A DNA stretch of 64,000 nt from an uncultured Bryobacterales bacterium. GTDB taxonomy: Bacteria > Acidobacteriota > Terriglobia > Bryobacterales > UBA6623. Positions within the stretch are counted from its first letter, which is position 1. Every line of letters begins with the position of its first letter. The stretch is from the NCBI GenBank assembly GCA_951813605.1, contig OX638379.1, positions 5,902,062-5,966,061 of the forward strand. The letters run 5' to 3'. A program made the position numbers and the translations under genes. Shown here in pieces: positions 54,490 to 62,943 of the stretch. The notes beneath the pieces are model-generated. The model did not search any database, was not told where the DNA came from, and saw only the letters and a program-made list of their open reading frames with translations.

Positions 54490-55944
54490 ATGGCCTACCC
54501 ACGTGTCGCAAGAATGCGATCAGCCAGCGAGTTCCGCTCGTATTGCAGCGACCTCGGCCTCTCAATTCAAGCCGAGGACTCTATCGAGACGGCGCCGGAC
54601 TCGCCGCTCGCCCAACCGGTCCGCACAGGCACCAAGACGATCGGCAATCGCTTCGTCATCCACCCCATGGAAGGCTGGGACGGCGAGCAGGACGGCAAGG
54701 CAAGCGATCTGGTACGCAGGCGGTGGCGGAACTTCGCCATAAGCGGGGCAAAATGCATTTGGGGCGGCGAAGCAATGGCTGTGACGCCCGAAAGCCGCGC
54801 CAACCCCCGCCAGCTCCTCATCCAGCCCTCGACAGAGGATTCGCTCAGGGCGCTGCACGCGGAACTGCTGCAAACACACCGCAGGGAGTTCGGTACCACC
54901 GACGATCTGCTGACGGGATTCCAGCTTACGCACTCGGGTCGTTTCTCGCGACCCGATTCGTCGAGGCTCAAGCCACAGATCCTGTATCGGCACCCGTTCT
55001 TGGATCGAAAGTTCGGGCTGCCGGACGATTACCCGGTGCTCAGCGACGACGAAGTGCGGAAAACGATCGACCGCTTCATCCAGGCCGCCGGAATTGCCGA
55101 GCGCTGCGGAACCGATTTCGTCGATGTCAAGCACTGCCACGGGTATCTCGGCCACGAATTCCTCGGAGCGGTCACGAGGCCAGGCCCCTACGGCGGATCG
55201 TTCGAGAACCGCACCCGCTTCCTGCGCGAGGTGGTCGCTGGAATCCGCGCGACGACATCGCGGCTCGACATCGGCGTGAGGCTGAGCGCGTTCGACTTCG
55301 CGCCCTTCTACCCCGATCCGGAGCAAAGCCGCGGCACACGCTTGGGCCCCGGGATACCAGAGGACTTCTCCAGCTCCCTGCCTTACCGGCATGCCTTCGG
55401 GGGACGCGAAGACAATCCGGTGGAGTACGACCTCGCGGATACATGCCGATTCCTCGAACTGCTTCGGCAGCTTGAGATCCGCATGCTCAACGTGACCGCC
55501 GGAAGCCCGTATTACAACCCGCACATCCAGCGCCCCGCTCTCTTCCCCCCGTCCGACGGCTACCAGCCGCCTGAGGATCCACTCGAGGGATGCAGCCGTC
55601 AGATCCAAGCCACGGCCGAACTCAAGGCGCTCTTCCCGGACCTGTTCATGATTGGCACCGGCTACAGCTATCTCCAAGAGTTTCTGCCGCACGTGGCGCA
55701 GTGGGTGGTTCGCAGCGGACGGGCCGACGCGGTGGGCCTGGGACGAATGGTGCTCTCATACCCCACGCTGCCGAGCGACACCCTGCAACAAGGGCAACTC
55801 AATTCGAAGCGAATCTGCAGGACGTTCAGCGATTGCACGACGGGCCCGCGCAACGGCCTGGTATCGGGTTGCTACCCGCTCGACCCGATGTACAGAAAGC
55901 TTCCGGAGGCCACGATCGTGAGGAAGATCAAGGCATCCCTGTGA
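54490..55944 (+). CDS. NADH:flavin oxidoreductase (old yellow enzyme family)
   Basis: About 484 aa. Family features are NRFVIHPMEGWDG (flavin-binding strand), SGAKCIWGGEAMAV, the RPDSSRLKPQILY loop, FIQAAGIAERCGTDFVDVKHCHGYLGHEF (active-site H-x-x-H/N region), GGSFENRTRFLREVV and the C-terminal phosphate-binding IGTGYSYLQEF...VGLGRMVLSYP. It lacks the second NAD(P)-binding domain of the larger members. It would reduce an enone or similar substrate with flavin. Start ATG 54490 (MAYPRVARMRSASEF) is chosen by family-like N-terminus; TATACT lies 17 nt upstream and no Shine-Dalgarno is seen. It converges with the sulfatase, 18 nt apart. Confidence 0.9.
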   Translation: MAYPRVARMRSASEFRSYCSDLGLSIQAEDSIETAPDSPLAQPVRTGTKTIGNRFVIHPMEGWDGEQDGKASDLVRRRWRNFAISGAKCIWGGEAMAVTPESRANPRQLLIQPSTEDSLRALHAELLQTHRREFGTTDDLLTGFQLTHSGRFSRPDSSRLKPQILYRHPFLDRKFGLPDDYPVLSDDEVRKTIDRFIQAAGIAERCGTDFVDVKHCHGYLGHEFLGAVTRPGPYGGSFENRTRFLREVVAGIRATTSRLDIGVRLSAFDFAPFYPDPEQSRGTRLGPGIPEDFSSSLPYRHAFGGREDNPVEYDLADTCRFLELLRQLEIRMLNVTAGSPYYNPHIQRPALFPPSDGYQPPEDPLEGCSRQIQATAELKALFPDLFMIGTGYSYLQEFLPHVAQWVVRSGRADAVGLGRMVLSYPTLPSDTLQQGQLNSKRICRTFSDCTTGPRNGLVSGCYPLDPMYRKLPEATIVRKIKASL

Positions 55945-55962
55945 CCCCCGCGCGCAGGCCCG

Positions 55963-57579
55963 TCAACCGCGTAGCTGATCGTACGGCACCCAGCCGACCC
56001 TCGCGCCCCAAGCCAGCCAAGCGGCCTGCATTTCCGCTACGCGGTCGGGCATCTGGGCGGCGAGGTTTCTCAACTCGCTGCGATCCTGCTCCAAGTCATA
56101 GAGTTCCCAATCCCCGGCGGCGAGCGTACCCTGGTCGCGCTTGGCAACCAGCTTCCAGCGCCCCATCCGCACAGCGCGGTTCCCTTGGTGCTCCCAGAAG
56201 ATTGCCTCGTGGCCCTCGCGGGTGCCGGCCTCGAAGATCGGGCGCAGGCTCTTGCCTTCCAAGGACGTGATCGCCTCGCCGTTTCGGTCTCGAGGATACT
56301 GGGCTCTCCCCAGATCGACGCAGGTCGCCATCAGGTCGATCACGTGCCCCGGCGCGTCGGTGACGGATCCTTCCGGCACCTTGATGCCATCCGGCCAATG
56401 GCAGACCAGCGGCGACGAGATCCCGCCCTCGTGTACCCAGCTCTTGAACATGCGCAAGGGAGTGTTGCTGGCATTGGCCCATGGGCGGTCGTAGCCATCA
56501 AACGAATCGGGCCCGCCCGGCATGGCAGTCGGGTCGGCCCAGGTGTTACGGGGCGTGCCTTGCGCGATATCCGCACTTTCGTGGCAGCCGCCATTGTCGG
56601 AAAGGAACATGATGAGCGTGTTGTCCAGCTTGCCCAAGTCCCGAATGGCCTGGACTACCTTGCCGACCCCTTGGTCCAAGCAGTCGATCATGGCCGCGTA
56701 GACTTCCATGCGACGTTGCCAGAGCGCCTTGTCGTCCGCATCGTCCCATGAGGGGACGTCAGGGTCCCTAGCACTGAGCTCCCAATTGTCGGCTCGGATG
56801 CCGGTCTCTGCCTGGCGGGCAAATCGCTGTTTCCGCAATTCGTCCCAGCCCATGCCGTACTTCCCCGCGTAGTTATCGATGTCTTCGGGCTTGGCGTGCA
56901 GCGGCCAGTGGGGGGCGGTGTACGCAAGGTACAGGAAGAACGGCTCCGGGTTTCCACCGTGCTTCTTCAGGAAGCGGACCGCGTTGTCGCTGAAGGCATC
57001 CGTCATGTAGAAGGAACCGTCGTCGGGCGGCGTGTAGGGGTCGTTGCCGTAAGCCATCTGCCTGGCACCGTCCAGCTTGAAGTAGTTCGAGCCGCCGCTG
57101 ATCAGGCCGAAATACTCGTCGAATCCCCGGTCCAAAGGCCAATGCGGCCGGCTCTCGCCGACATGCCACTTGCCCGACATGAGCGTGGTGTAGCCCGCTT
57201 CCCCGAGGATCTCGGCAATTGTGGCGCAACTGTCGTTTAGGTGGCCTTGATACGAAGGGCTGCCGAGGTCGTTGATCATGTGCCCGACGCCGGCTTGGTG
57301 CGCGTAGAGGCCGGTAAGCAGCGAAGCACGAGTCGGGCAGCAGCGCCCCGCGTTGTAGAACTGGCGGAAGCGCAATCCGCCCGACGCCAGCGCGTCCAGG
57401 TTCGGCGTCGAGATCTCGCCACCGTAACTTCCTATGTCGGAGAAGCCCATGTCGTCGGCCATGATGACGACGATGTTGGGACGATCGTACCCTGCATTGT
57501 CGTCACGCGCTGTGCAGCCTGCCAGCGCGGCTCCGCCGAGAAACTGAATGAAGGACCTGCGGTTGAATGCGCTTCGCAT
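55963..57579 (-). CDS. Arylsulfatase-type sulfatase, Tat-exported, probably lipid-anchored
   Basis: About 538 aa from ATG 57579. The signal (FNRRSFIQFLGGAALAGC) has a twin-arginine and a lipobox. The sulfatase fold starts NIVVIMADDMGFSD (metal Asp pair). The formylglycine signature is CCPTRASLLTG (C-x-P-x-R, activating Cys first). SGKWHVGE carries the catalytic Lys/His, and FLSDNGGCHES the second metal ligands. It would remove sulfate from sulfated glycans or arylsulfates in the periplasm. A formylglycine-generating enzyme is needed for activity and is not in the window. GATACT lies 10 nt upstream of the start on the minus strand. Confidence 0.93.
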   Translation of the reverse strand: MRSAFNRRSFIQFLGGAALAGCTARDDNAGYDRPNIVVIMADDMGFSDIGSYGGEISTPNLDALASGGLRFRQFYNAGRCCPTRASLLTGLYAHQAGVGHMINDLGSPSYQGHLNDSCATIAEILGEAGYTTLMSGKWHVGESRPHWPLDRGFDEYFGLISGGSNYFKLDGARQMAYGNDPYTPPDDGSFYMTDAFSDNAVRFLKKHGGNPEPFFLYLAYTAPHWPLHAKPEDIDNYAGKYGMGWDELRKQRFARQAETGIRADNWELSARDPDVPSWDDADDKALWQRRMEVYAAMIDCLDQGVGKVVQAIRDLGKLDNTLIMFLSDNGGCHESADIAQGTPRNTWADPTAMPGGPDSFDGYDRPWANASNTPLRMFKSWVHEGGISSPLVCHWPDGIKVPEGSVTDAPGHVIDLMATCVDLGRAQYPRDRNGEAITSLEGKSLRPIFEAGTREGHEAIFWEHQGNRAVRMGRWKLVAKRDQGTLAAGDWELYDLEQDRSELRNLAAQMPDRVAEMQAAWLAWGARVGWVPYDQLRG

Positions 57580-57941
57580 GACGCATTCGAGTATCGCGGA
57601 CTCGCGCTCCAGAGAGCAACGGCGAACGAGTTCTCGCAAGAATCTGCCGGACGCGAGGCGCGGCCAGCAGGTGGAATCGTCCCCGCCTATCGAAGAGATC
57701 GCGCGGAGCAGCGCGCTGGGAAGCTCTTGTCTCGTGCTCGAAGGAAGCGAGACCGAACGACGCTATTGCTCGCTATGTCGCGAACGCACCGGGCCGTCCC
57801 ATCGCCGTGAACGGGGCGATTCGACGGCATCCAGTGCAAGTCTGGCCGCCGATACGGGGATTCGGGCAACCGGGCCGCAGCCAAAGGCGCAGCCGGTAGA
57901 AAGAGCCGGCAGCCAAACCAGCGGATAATACTCGTTTGTCC
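57580..57941. other. Divergent intergenic region (sulfatase / SDR)
   Basis: About 360 nt with promoters expected in both directions. GATAAT (57924-57929) lies 12 nt before the SDR ATG. GATACT lies 10 nt before the sulfatase ATG on the other strand. Confidence 0.45.
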
Positions 57942-58700
57942 ATGTCATCGAACAGACCCTTTCGGCTCGAAGGAAGAACAGCCTTGATCACCGGAGGCGC
58001 AAGCGGCATCGGGGAGCAGACGGTGCGGGCGCTCGCAGCAAGCGGAGCTAGAGTGCTGATCGGCGACATCAATCAACCGGCGGCGCAGTCGCTAGCGAGC
58101 GAAATCGAGAACAGCCACCCTATCCAGTTGGACGTTTCCGACCCGTCCAGCATCGCGGCCTCACTCGAGAGGCTCGACTCGCTTGACATTCTCGTCAACA
58201 ATGCCGGCATCGGGCATGTAGGCACGATCGAGGAATGCAGCTTGGCAGACTGGCGAAACGTAATGAAGGTCAACGTAGAAGGGGTATTCCTAGTAACATG
58301 CGCGGCCCTGCCGCTATTGCTGAAGTCGCAACGCCCGTGCATTGTGAACATCGGATCCGTGGCGGGCTTGGTCGGCGTCAATCGGCGCTTCGCCTATTGC
58401 GCCTCGAAAGGCGCGGTCGTCAGCATGACGCGCTCCCTCGCAGCCGACTACGCGGGACGAATCCGGGTGAACTGCGTTTGCCCCGGAACGGTCGGTACCC
58501 CCTTCGTCGAGGCGTACTTGGAGAAATACCACAAGCACGAGAAGGAAGAAGTCCGGCAGCAACTGGACGCCCGTCAGCCAATTGGGAGGGTCGGCAAGCC
58601 GGAAGAGATCGCTCACCTAGTGCTGTACTTATGCTCGGACGAGGCGGAGTTCGTGCATGGCTCGATGATGGCCATCGACGGAGGCTGGACGGCATTGTAG
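57942..58700 (+). CDS. Short-chain dehydrogenase/reductase (SDR)
   Basis: 252 aa, classical SDR. The cofactor motif TGGASGIG lies near residues 17-24, NNAG near 83-86, the catalytic Ser in NIGSVAG, and the YxxxK pair in YCASKGAV. CVCPGTVGTPF follows, and the C-terminus ends with GSMMAIDGGWTAL. An Asp after the second strand (LIGDINQ) favours NAD(H) over NADP(H). It would oxidise or reduce a small sugar or alcohol in the cytoplasm; the substrate is unknown. It lies 37 nt upstream of the sialate esterase gene and may share its transcript. Confidence 0.93.
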   Translation: MSSNRPFRLEGRTALITGGASGIGEQTVRALAASGARVLIGDINQPAAQSLASEIENSHPIQLDVSDPSSIAASLERLDSLDILVNNAGIGHVGTIEECSLADWRNVMKVNVEGVFLVTCAALPLLLKSQRPCIVNIGSVAGLVGVNRRFAYCASKGAVVSMTRSLAADYAGRIRVNCVCPGTVGTPFVEAYLEKYHKHEKEEVRQQLDARQPIGRVGKPEEIAHLVLYLCSDEAEFVHGSMMAIDGGWTAL

Positions 58701-58737
58701 CCGCCGAGTCCAATCGCTGTGAAATAATGGCGTCGCT

Positions 58738-60231
58738 ATGAGGCTACTACTCTCGACACTCGTCTACGCCGTGATCGCGACTGGCCTTTGGGCAGAGGTG
58801 CGTCTTCCCGCGTTGTTCGGCGACCACATGGTGATTCAGCGCGACCTGCCGGTCCATGTATGGGGATGGGCGGATCCTGGCGAGGCCGTCAGCGTGGAGT
58901 TTCTTGGTCAAAACGCGTCTACGAGAGCGTCCGGCGAGGGGCGATGGGAGGCCTACTTGGAGCCTGCGCAAGCGGGCGGTCCCTACACGCTCGACGTGCG
59001 TGCTGCAAACGCGATCACAATCCACGATGTCCGTGTCGGCGAGGTCTGGGTTGGCTCTGGCCAGTCCAACATGGTCTGGCCGCTCCAGCGCTCGCGGGAC
59101 GCGGAGAAGGAGATCGCATCTGCGGACTATTCCGGCATCCGCTACTTCAAGGTGGAGTTGTCCACTTCGGACGCGCCCCAAGGCGATGTCCGCGGGGAAT
59201 GGCGCGTCGTGACACCGGACACTGCCGGGGAATTATCGGGAGTCGCCTACTTCTTCGCACGCCACCTCAACAGGAAGCTGGGCGTGCCGTTCGGAATCAT
59301 TCAGTCGGCCTGGGGCGGAACCCCGGCCGAGGCATGGACGAGTCTCCCAACGCTCTCGGCGGAGCCTTCGCTCGCTGGCATGGTCGGAGAATTCGAACGG
59401 GAGGCTGAAGAAGCCAAGGGCGCGTACGATACGACGCTGGCGAACTGGGAAAAGCGAGCGGCCAGCGCGAAGGCGCAGGGGAAGGACTTGCCGCGCAAGC
59501 CCCCGCCCCCGCGTGCGCTCCGGCCTCAACACAAGCCCGCCTCTTTGTTCAACGCGATGGTCGCGCCCCTGACGCCTTATCCAATCCGCGGAACGATCTG
59601 GTATCAAGGCGAAAACAACGGCAGCCGGGGCCAAGGGCTACTCTACCGGAGGCTGTTCCGGTCCATGATCGAGGGCTGGCGCCGTGAATGGGGCTTGGGG
59701 GCGTTTCCGTTCTTGTTCGTGCAGCTTGCAAATTTCGGTCGTGTCCCCGCTCAGAGCACGTGGCCGGAATTACGCGAGGCGCAAGCCTTGGCTCTGGGCC
59801 TAGTCCAAACGGGCATGGCGGTGACAATCGACATCGGCAATCCGACGGACATCCACCCGCGCAACAAGCAAGATGTAGGTCTTCGCCTAGCACTGGCCGC
59901 CCGGGCGGTCGCTTACGGCGAGGAGGGCTTGGCGTACTCCGGGCCGATCTTCCGCCAAGCGACAAGGGAGGCCGGAGCGATCAGGCTTTGGTTCGACCAC
60001 GCGAGCGGCGGACTGCAGGCGCGGGGCGGCGCGCTGGAAGGTTTCGAGGTCGCCGGAGCTGACGGGAAGTTCGTACCGGCTGAGGCCCGCATAGCGGCGA
60101 ACACGGTGCTGGTCTCGAGTCCGTCTGTTAGCGAACCGCACCAAGCTCGCTATGCCTGGGCGGCTGACCCTGAAGGCAATCTGTTCAACGTTTCAGGTCT
60201 CCCCGCATCCCCGTTCCGCACAACGTGGTGA
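58738..60231 (+). CDS. Sialate O-acetylesterase (SASA-domain SGNH-type esterase), secreted
   Basis: 497 aa. A signal peptide (LLLSTLVYAVIATGLWAE) precedes an N-terminal beta domain starting RLPALFGDHMVIQRD. The catalytic Ser is in VGSGQSNMVWPL, followed by GIIQSAWGGTPAEAWTS, TIWYQGENNG and the distal Asp-His (GNPTDIHPRNKQDVGLRLA). These match the SIAE/SASA family, which removes acetyl groups from sialic acids or, in environmental bacteria, from xylan and other acetylated glycans. AATAAT (58723-58728) lies 9 nt before the ATG, and no Shine-Dalgarno is visible. Confidence 0.93.
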   Translation: MRLLLSTLVYAVIATGLWAEVRLPALFGDHMVIQRDLPVHVWGWADPGEAVSVEFLGQNASTRASGEGRWEAYLEPAQAGGPYTLDVRAANAITIHDVRVGEVWVGSGQSNMVWPLQRSRDAEKEIASADYSGIRYFKVELSTSDAPQGDVRGEWRVVTPDTAGELSGVAYFFARHLNRKLGVPFGIIQSAWGGTPAEAWTSLPTLSAEPSLAGMVGEFEREAEEAKGAYDTTLANWEKRAASAKAQGKDLPRKPPPPRALRPQHKPASLFNAMVAPLTPYPIRGTIWYQGENNGSRGQGLLYRRLFRSMIEGWRREWGLGAFPFLFVQLANFGRVPAQSTWPELREAQALALGLVQTGMAVTIDIGNPTDIHPRNKQDVGLRLALAARAVAYGEEGLAYSGPIFRQATREAGAIRLWFDHASGGLQARGGALEGFEVAGADGKFVPAEARIAANTVLVSSPSVSEPHQARYAWAADPEGNLFNVSGLPASPFRTTW

Positions 60232-60421
60232 GGGGCCGAGAGGTCGGGTCGCTTTCAAGACCGCTTAGACAGGCTGCTAAGGAATAGCGATCGATTGATT
60301 GCGCGCGTCGTAGGTGCGTGGAGGGTGGTGCGCTGCATGCCATCGCGCAGCGGGCATCCATTCGATGCCCCACTTCAGTCGGGGCACTGGATATCGTTCG
60401 GAGAGCTAGGCTGGCGGGTTG

Positions 60422-60994
60422 CTAGACAGACTGGGGCCTAGATCCTGGCAGGAAGCCCCCGGGGGCGGCCGCATCTTTGAGAATGGCGAACGCAGTATCA
60501 ATGAATTGTCCTAAGTGTCTCTTTCCGGCGCGCGCCGCCGCGAGCGCCACCGGCATCGGCACGGCGTTACCGATCATCCGGCTGACTCTCGTGATGTCGA
60601 CTTGATCGCCTCGCCTGATAAAGACGAAGTCACGAGGGACGGTTTGGAATAGGACACCCTCTCGACGGAAGTGTGCCCGGTCTTGCTCCTGCTGGCCTGA
60701 ACGTCCGTTTGCAATGATCTCGTGGTGATGGCCGCGACCGACTGGTGACAATCCGCGCGACCGTAGACCGCGCGACCTTCCGTCTCGGTGCCTTTGCGGC
60801 GGCATTCTGCCAAGAGTTCCGGCGGCCATTCCCGCCATGCCCCCGGCCGCAAGGTGCGGATGCGACCCCGGGTTGCGCGGTGCCATCTTTGAGGGTGTTT
60901 GTCGGGAAGAGCGGCGTCCCACAGCTTTCCGGCACTCGCGCGTTCCTCGACACGCCCGCGAAGGCGGCCGGCTGCCAGCTCTCGCAGGGCGGCT
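60422..60994 (-). pseudogene. C5-cytosine DNA methyltransferase remnant: IS-truncated and frameshifted
   Basis: The minus strand reads, in one frame from 60994 to about 60715: AALRELAAGRLRGRVEERAS, then PGAWREWPPELLAECRRK and GRAVYGRADCHQSVAAITTR. These are typical of C5-methyltransferase C-terminal halves (WR-x-x-PEEL-x-x-C-x-RK; YGR...P-x-x-TITTR). The protein then continues in another frame to 60422: IANGRSGQQEQDRAHFRREG, VLFQTVPRDFVF (motif IX-like) and RMIGNAVPMPVALA (motif X). A frameshift near 60713-60718 joins the two. The 5' half is missing and the fragment ends exactly at the left end of the IS1380 element. I found no match to the missing half beyond the right end, so extra sequence was probably lost. 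Non-functional. Confidence 0.8.
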
Positions 60995-61025
60995 CCTAGC
61001 CCGGATTTCTCACGAGGGGTAGGGT

Positions 61026-61096
61026 ATAAGGCCGTGTCTTGTGGTATAATCGGTTTATTATGAACAACTTACCACGTAACAGGACGACGGCCTTAT
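61026..61096 (+). promoter_or_regulatory. Nested inverted repeats spanning the transposase leader and start codon
   Basis: ATAAGGCCGT (61026-61035) is the exact reverse complement of ACGGCCTTAT (61087-61096). The latter includes the first two bases of the transposase ATG. Inside it GTGGTA (61041-61046) pairs with TACCAC (61070-61075). RNA entering from outside the element could fold this into a long hairpin that hides the ribosome-binding region. RNA started at the internal promoter (-10 at 61045-61050) would lack the left arms. Confidence 0.65.
61042..61050 (+). promoter_or_regulatory. Extended -10 promoter of the transposase gene
   Basis: TGGTATAAT is a TGn-TATAAT extended -10 that would not need a strong -35. 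The start of transcription is expected near 61057, about 38 nt before the transposase ATG. Confidence 0.6.
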
Positions 61097-62498
61097 GACG
61101 ACAGAGTGTACCACAGGACGCTTGGAGTTCGCAGGCTTGCGAAGGCAGCGTGTAGTCGGGCGGTTTGACGGCGGGGAACTGGGGTCGGATGGCGGCGGGC
61201 TGCTGCTGCGCGAGCTGGCCCTGCGGACGGGGCTGTTCCGGCGGTTGAGTGCGTGTTTCCGGGATCACCGCGACCCGCGGCGGACGCAGCATGCGGTGGA
61301 AGTGCTGCTGGCAGCGCGCGTGCTGGGGCTGGCGCTGGGCTATGAGGACCTGAACGATCACGACACGTTGCGCCAGAGCAGGCTGTGGTCGCTGCTGTGC
61401 GGGGCGGCGGGCCGCGGGCGGCGCGGGGCGAGCTGGGAGGGCTGGCCGCCGGGCAAGAGCACGCTGAATCGCCTGGAGCTGACGGGGGCGGCGCTGGGTC
61501 CCGGGGAACGCTACAAGAAGATCGTGGCCGACACCGCGCGGCTGGACGCCCTGCTGGTGGACCTGTTCCTGGACTGGCACGGCGCGCAGCCGGAGCGCAT
61601 CGTGCTGGACGTGGACGCGACGGATGACCCGCTGCATGGCCGGCAGGAAGGCCGCTTCTTCCATGGGTACTACCGCAGCTACTGTTACTTGCCGCTGTAC
61701 ATCTTCTGCGGCCAGCAGCTGCTGGGGGCGCGCCTGCGGACGGCGGACCGCGACGCGGCGGAGGGCACGGTGCAGGAGCTGGAACGCATCGTGGGGCGCA
61801 TCCGGGAGCGCTGGCCGGGGGTGGAGATCCGGCTGCGCGGGGACAGCGGGTTCTGCCGCGAGGAATTGCTGGCTTGGTGCGAGGCGCAGGGAGTGGAGCA
61901 TGTGCTGGGAATCGCGCAGAATGCGCGCTTGAAGCGGAGCCTGGCCCCGGCGATGGAGCGCGCCCGGCAGGCATGCGAGCGGACGGGGCAGGCGGCGCGG
62001 GTGTTCCAGGACTTCCGCTACCGGACGCTGGACAGCTGGAGCCGCGAGCGGCGCCTGATCGGCAAGGCAGAGCATTTGCCGCGGGGGGCCAGCCCGCGTT
62101 TCGTGGTGACGTCGCTGGGGGCCGGGCGGATGGCGGCGCGCACGCTGTACGAGCAGGTGTACTGCGCGCGGGGCGACATGGAGAACCGCATCAAGGAACA
62201 GCAGCTGGCGCTGTTCGCGGATCGCACCTCGGCGCACACCATGCGGGCCAACCAGTTGCGCCTGTATTTCGCCTCGTTCGCTTATGCGCTGCTGGAGTTG
62301 CTGCGGCGCCGGGGTCTGCGGGGCACGCGGCTGGCGCGGGCGCAATGCGGCACGATCCGCCTGCAGCTGCTCAAGATCGGCGTGCGGATCCGGGTCAGCG
62401 TGCGGGCCGTGCGGCTGTCGTTCGACGAGGGCTTCCCGGAAGCGGGCCTCTTCGGGCAGGTGCTGGCCCGTCTCCAGAGCCTGCCCCTGCGCTGCTAG
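61095..62498 (+). CDS. IS1380-family transposase
   Basis: 467 aa, full length for the family. The start region shows the family pattern GELGSDGGGLLLRELALRTG and the DHRDPRRTQHAVEVLLAARV block. Candidate DDE residues lie in VLDVDATDDPLHG (first Asp), RLRGDSGF (second Asp) and CARGDMENRIKEQQ (Glu). No frameshift or stop interrupts it, so it may be active. Codon use is extremely GC-rich and unlike flanking genes. The 506-codon antisense frame is a shadow. Confidence 0.93.
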   Translation: MTTECTTGRLEFAGLRRQRVVGRFDGGELGSDGGGLLLRELALRTGLFRRLSACFRDHRDPRRTQHAVEVLLAARVLGLALGYEDLNDHDTLRQSRLWSLLCGAAGRGRRGASWEGWPPGKSTLNRLELTGAALGPGERYKKIVADTARLDALLVDLFLDWHGAQPERIVLDVDATDDPLHGRQEGRFFHGYYRSYCYLPLYIFCGQQLLGARLRTADRDAAEGTVQELERIVGRIRERWPGVEIRLRGDSGFCREELLAWCEAQGVEHVLGIAQNARLKRSLAPAMERARQACERTGQAARVFQDFRYRTLDSWSRERRLIGKAEHLPRGASPRFVVTSLGAGRMAARTLYEQVYCARGDMENRIKEQQLALFADRTSAHTMRANQLRLYFASFAYALLELLRRRGLRGTRLARAQCGTIRLQLLKIGVRIRVSVRAVRLSFDEGFPEAGLFGQVLARLQSLPLRC

Positions 62499-62702
62499 CC
62501 GCGGCACTCCAGCCATCGTCTCGAGCCCCGTCGGAGGTCAGCGGGACCACTGCGTCGCCAGGCCGGGAGGCAAGACAAAACGGACCCCGGCAACCGCGGA
62601 TCTGGCGACCCTTGCCCGGCCTCTGCCCGGATCCAGCACCCCACGCAACATTGCCAGGCTATCCAACCACCCCAAATGGACAAAACGCCTCCAAATCCAA
62701 AA

Positions 62703-62724
62703 CTCTTGAGAAGGTCGGGCTAGG
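62703..62724 (+). repeat. Right terminal inverted repeat of the IS1380 element
   Basis: CTCTTGAGAAGGTCGGGCTAGG, when reverse-complemented, matches the left end (60995-61016) at 18 of 22 bases. Mismatches are at positions 10-12 and 19. Confidence 0.8.
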
Positions 62725-62943
62725 GGCCATGGCCATCAATGCCGGTTCCCCGCCTCGCCGGCTGTGACCCCAAGCTGGCAAACAGGCGGTCCCGGGCTTT
62801 CAAAGCCAAGTCAGAAATCTCGCGTGCTCGGCACGAGACCCCCTTCGGATGCGAATCAGGAATGCGGGACTGCTGCAAATCGCACGTGCGAATGCACTTC
62901 GCGATGAAATGTGAAAATGGATTGAATCCCTGCCGGCTGATGA

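Larger units (their letters stand above)
60995..62724 (+). mobile_element. IS1380-family insertion sequence, complete (1730 bp)
   Basis: The left end CCTAGCCCGGATTTCTCACGAG (60995-61016) and the reverse complement of the right end (62703-62724) match at 18 of 22 positions; both begin CCTAG, as in IS1380 members such as ISEcp1. One transposase gene fills the element. Flanks are GGCT on the left and GGCC on the right, so a 4-bp target duplication is imperfect or absent. The left end interrupts a methyltransferase remnant. The third-position GC bias of the element is visibly stronger than that of neighbouring genes, suggesting transfer. Confidence 0.88.

Noticed and set aside
60996..62516. 506-codon minus-strand frame across the IS1380 transposase
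   Set aside because: Antisense to an intact transposase with clear motifs. The composition is Ala/Arg/Gln/Pro-rich without any family pattern.
60991..62728. Target-site duplication of the IS1380 element
   Set aside because: The flanks GGCT and GGCC agree at only three of four bases, which is not enough to call a duplication.
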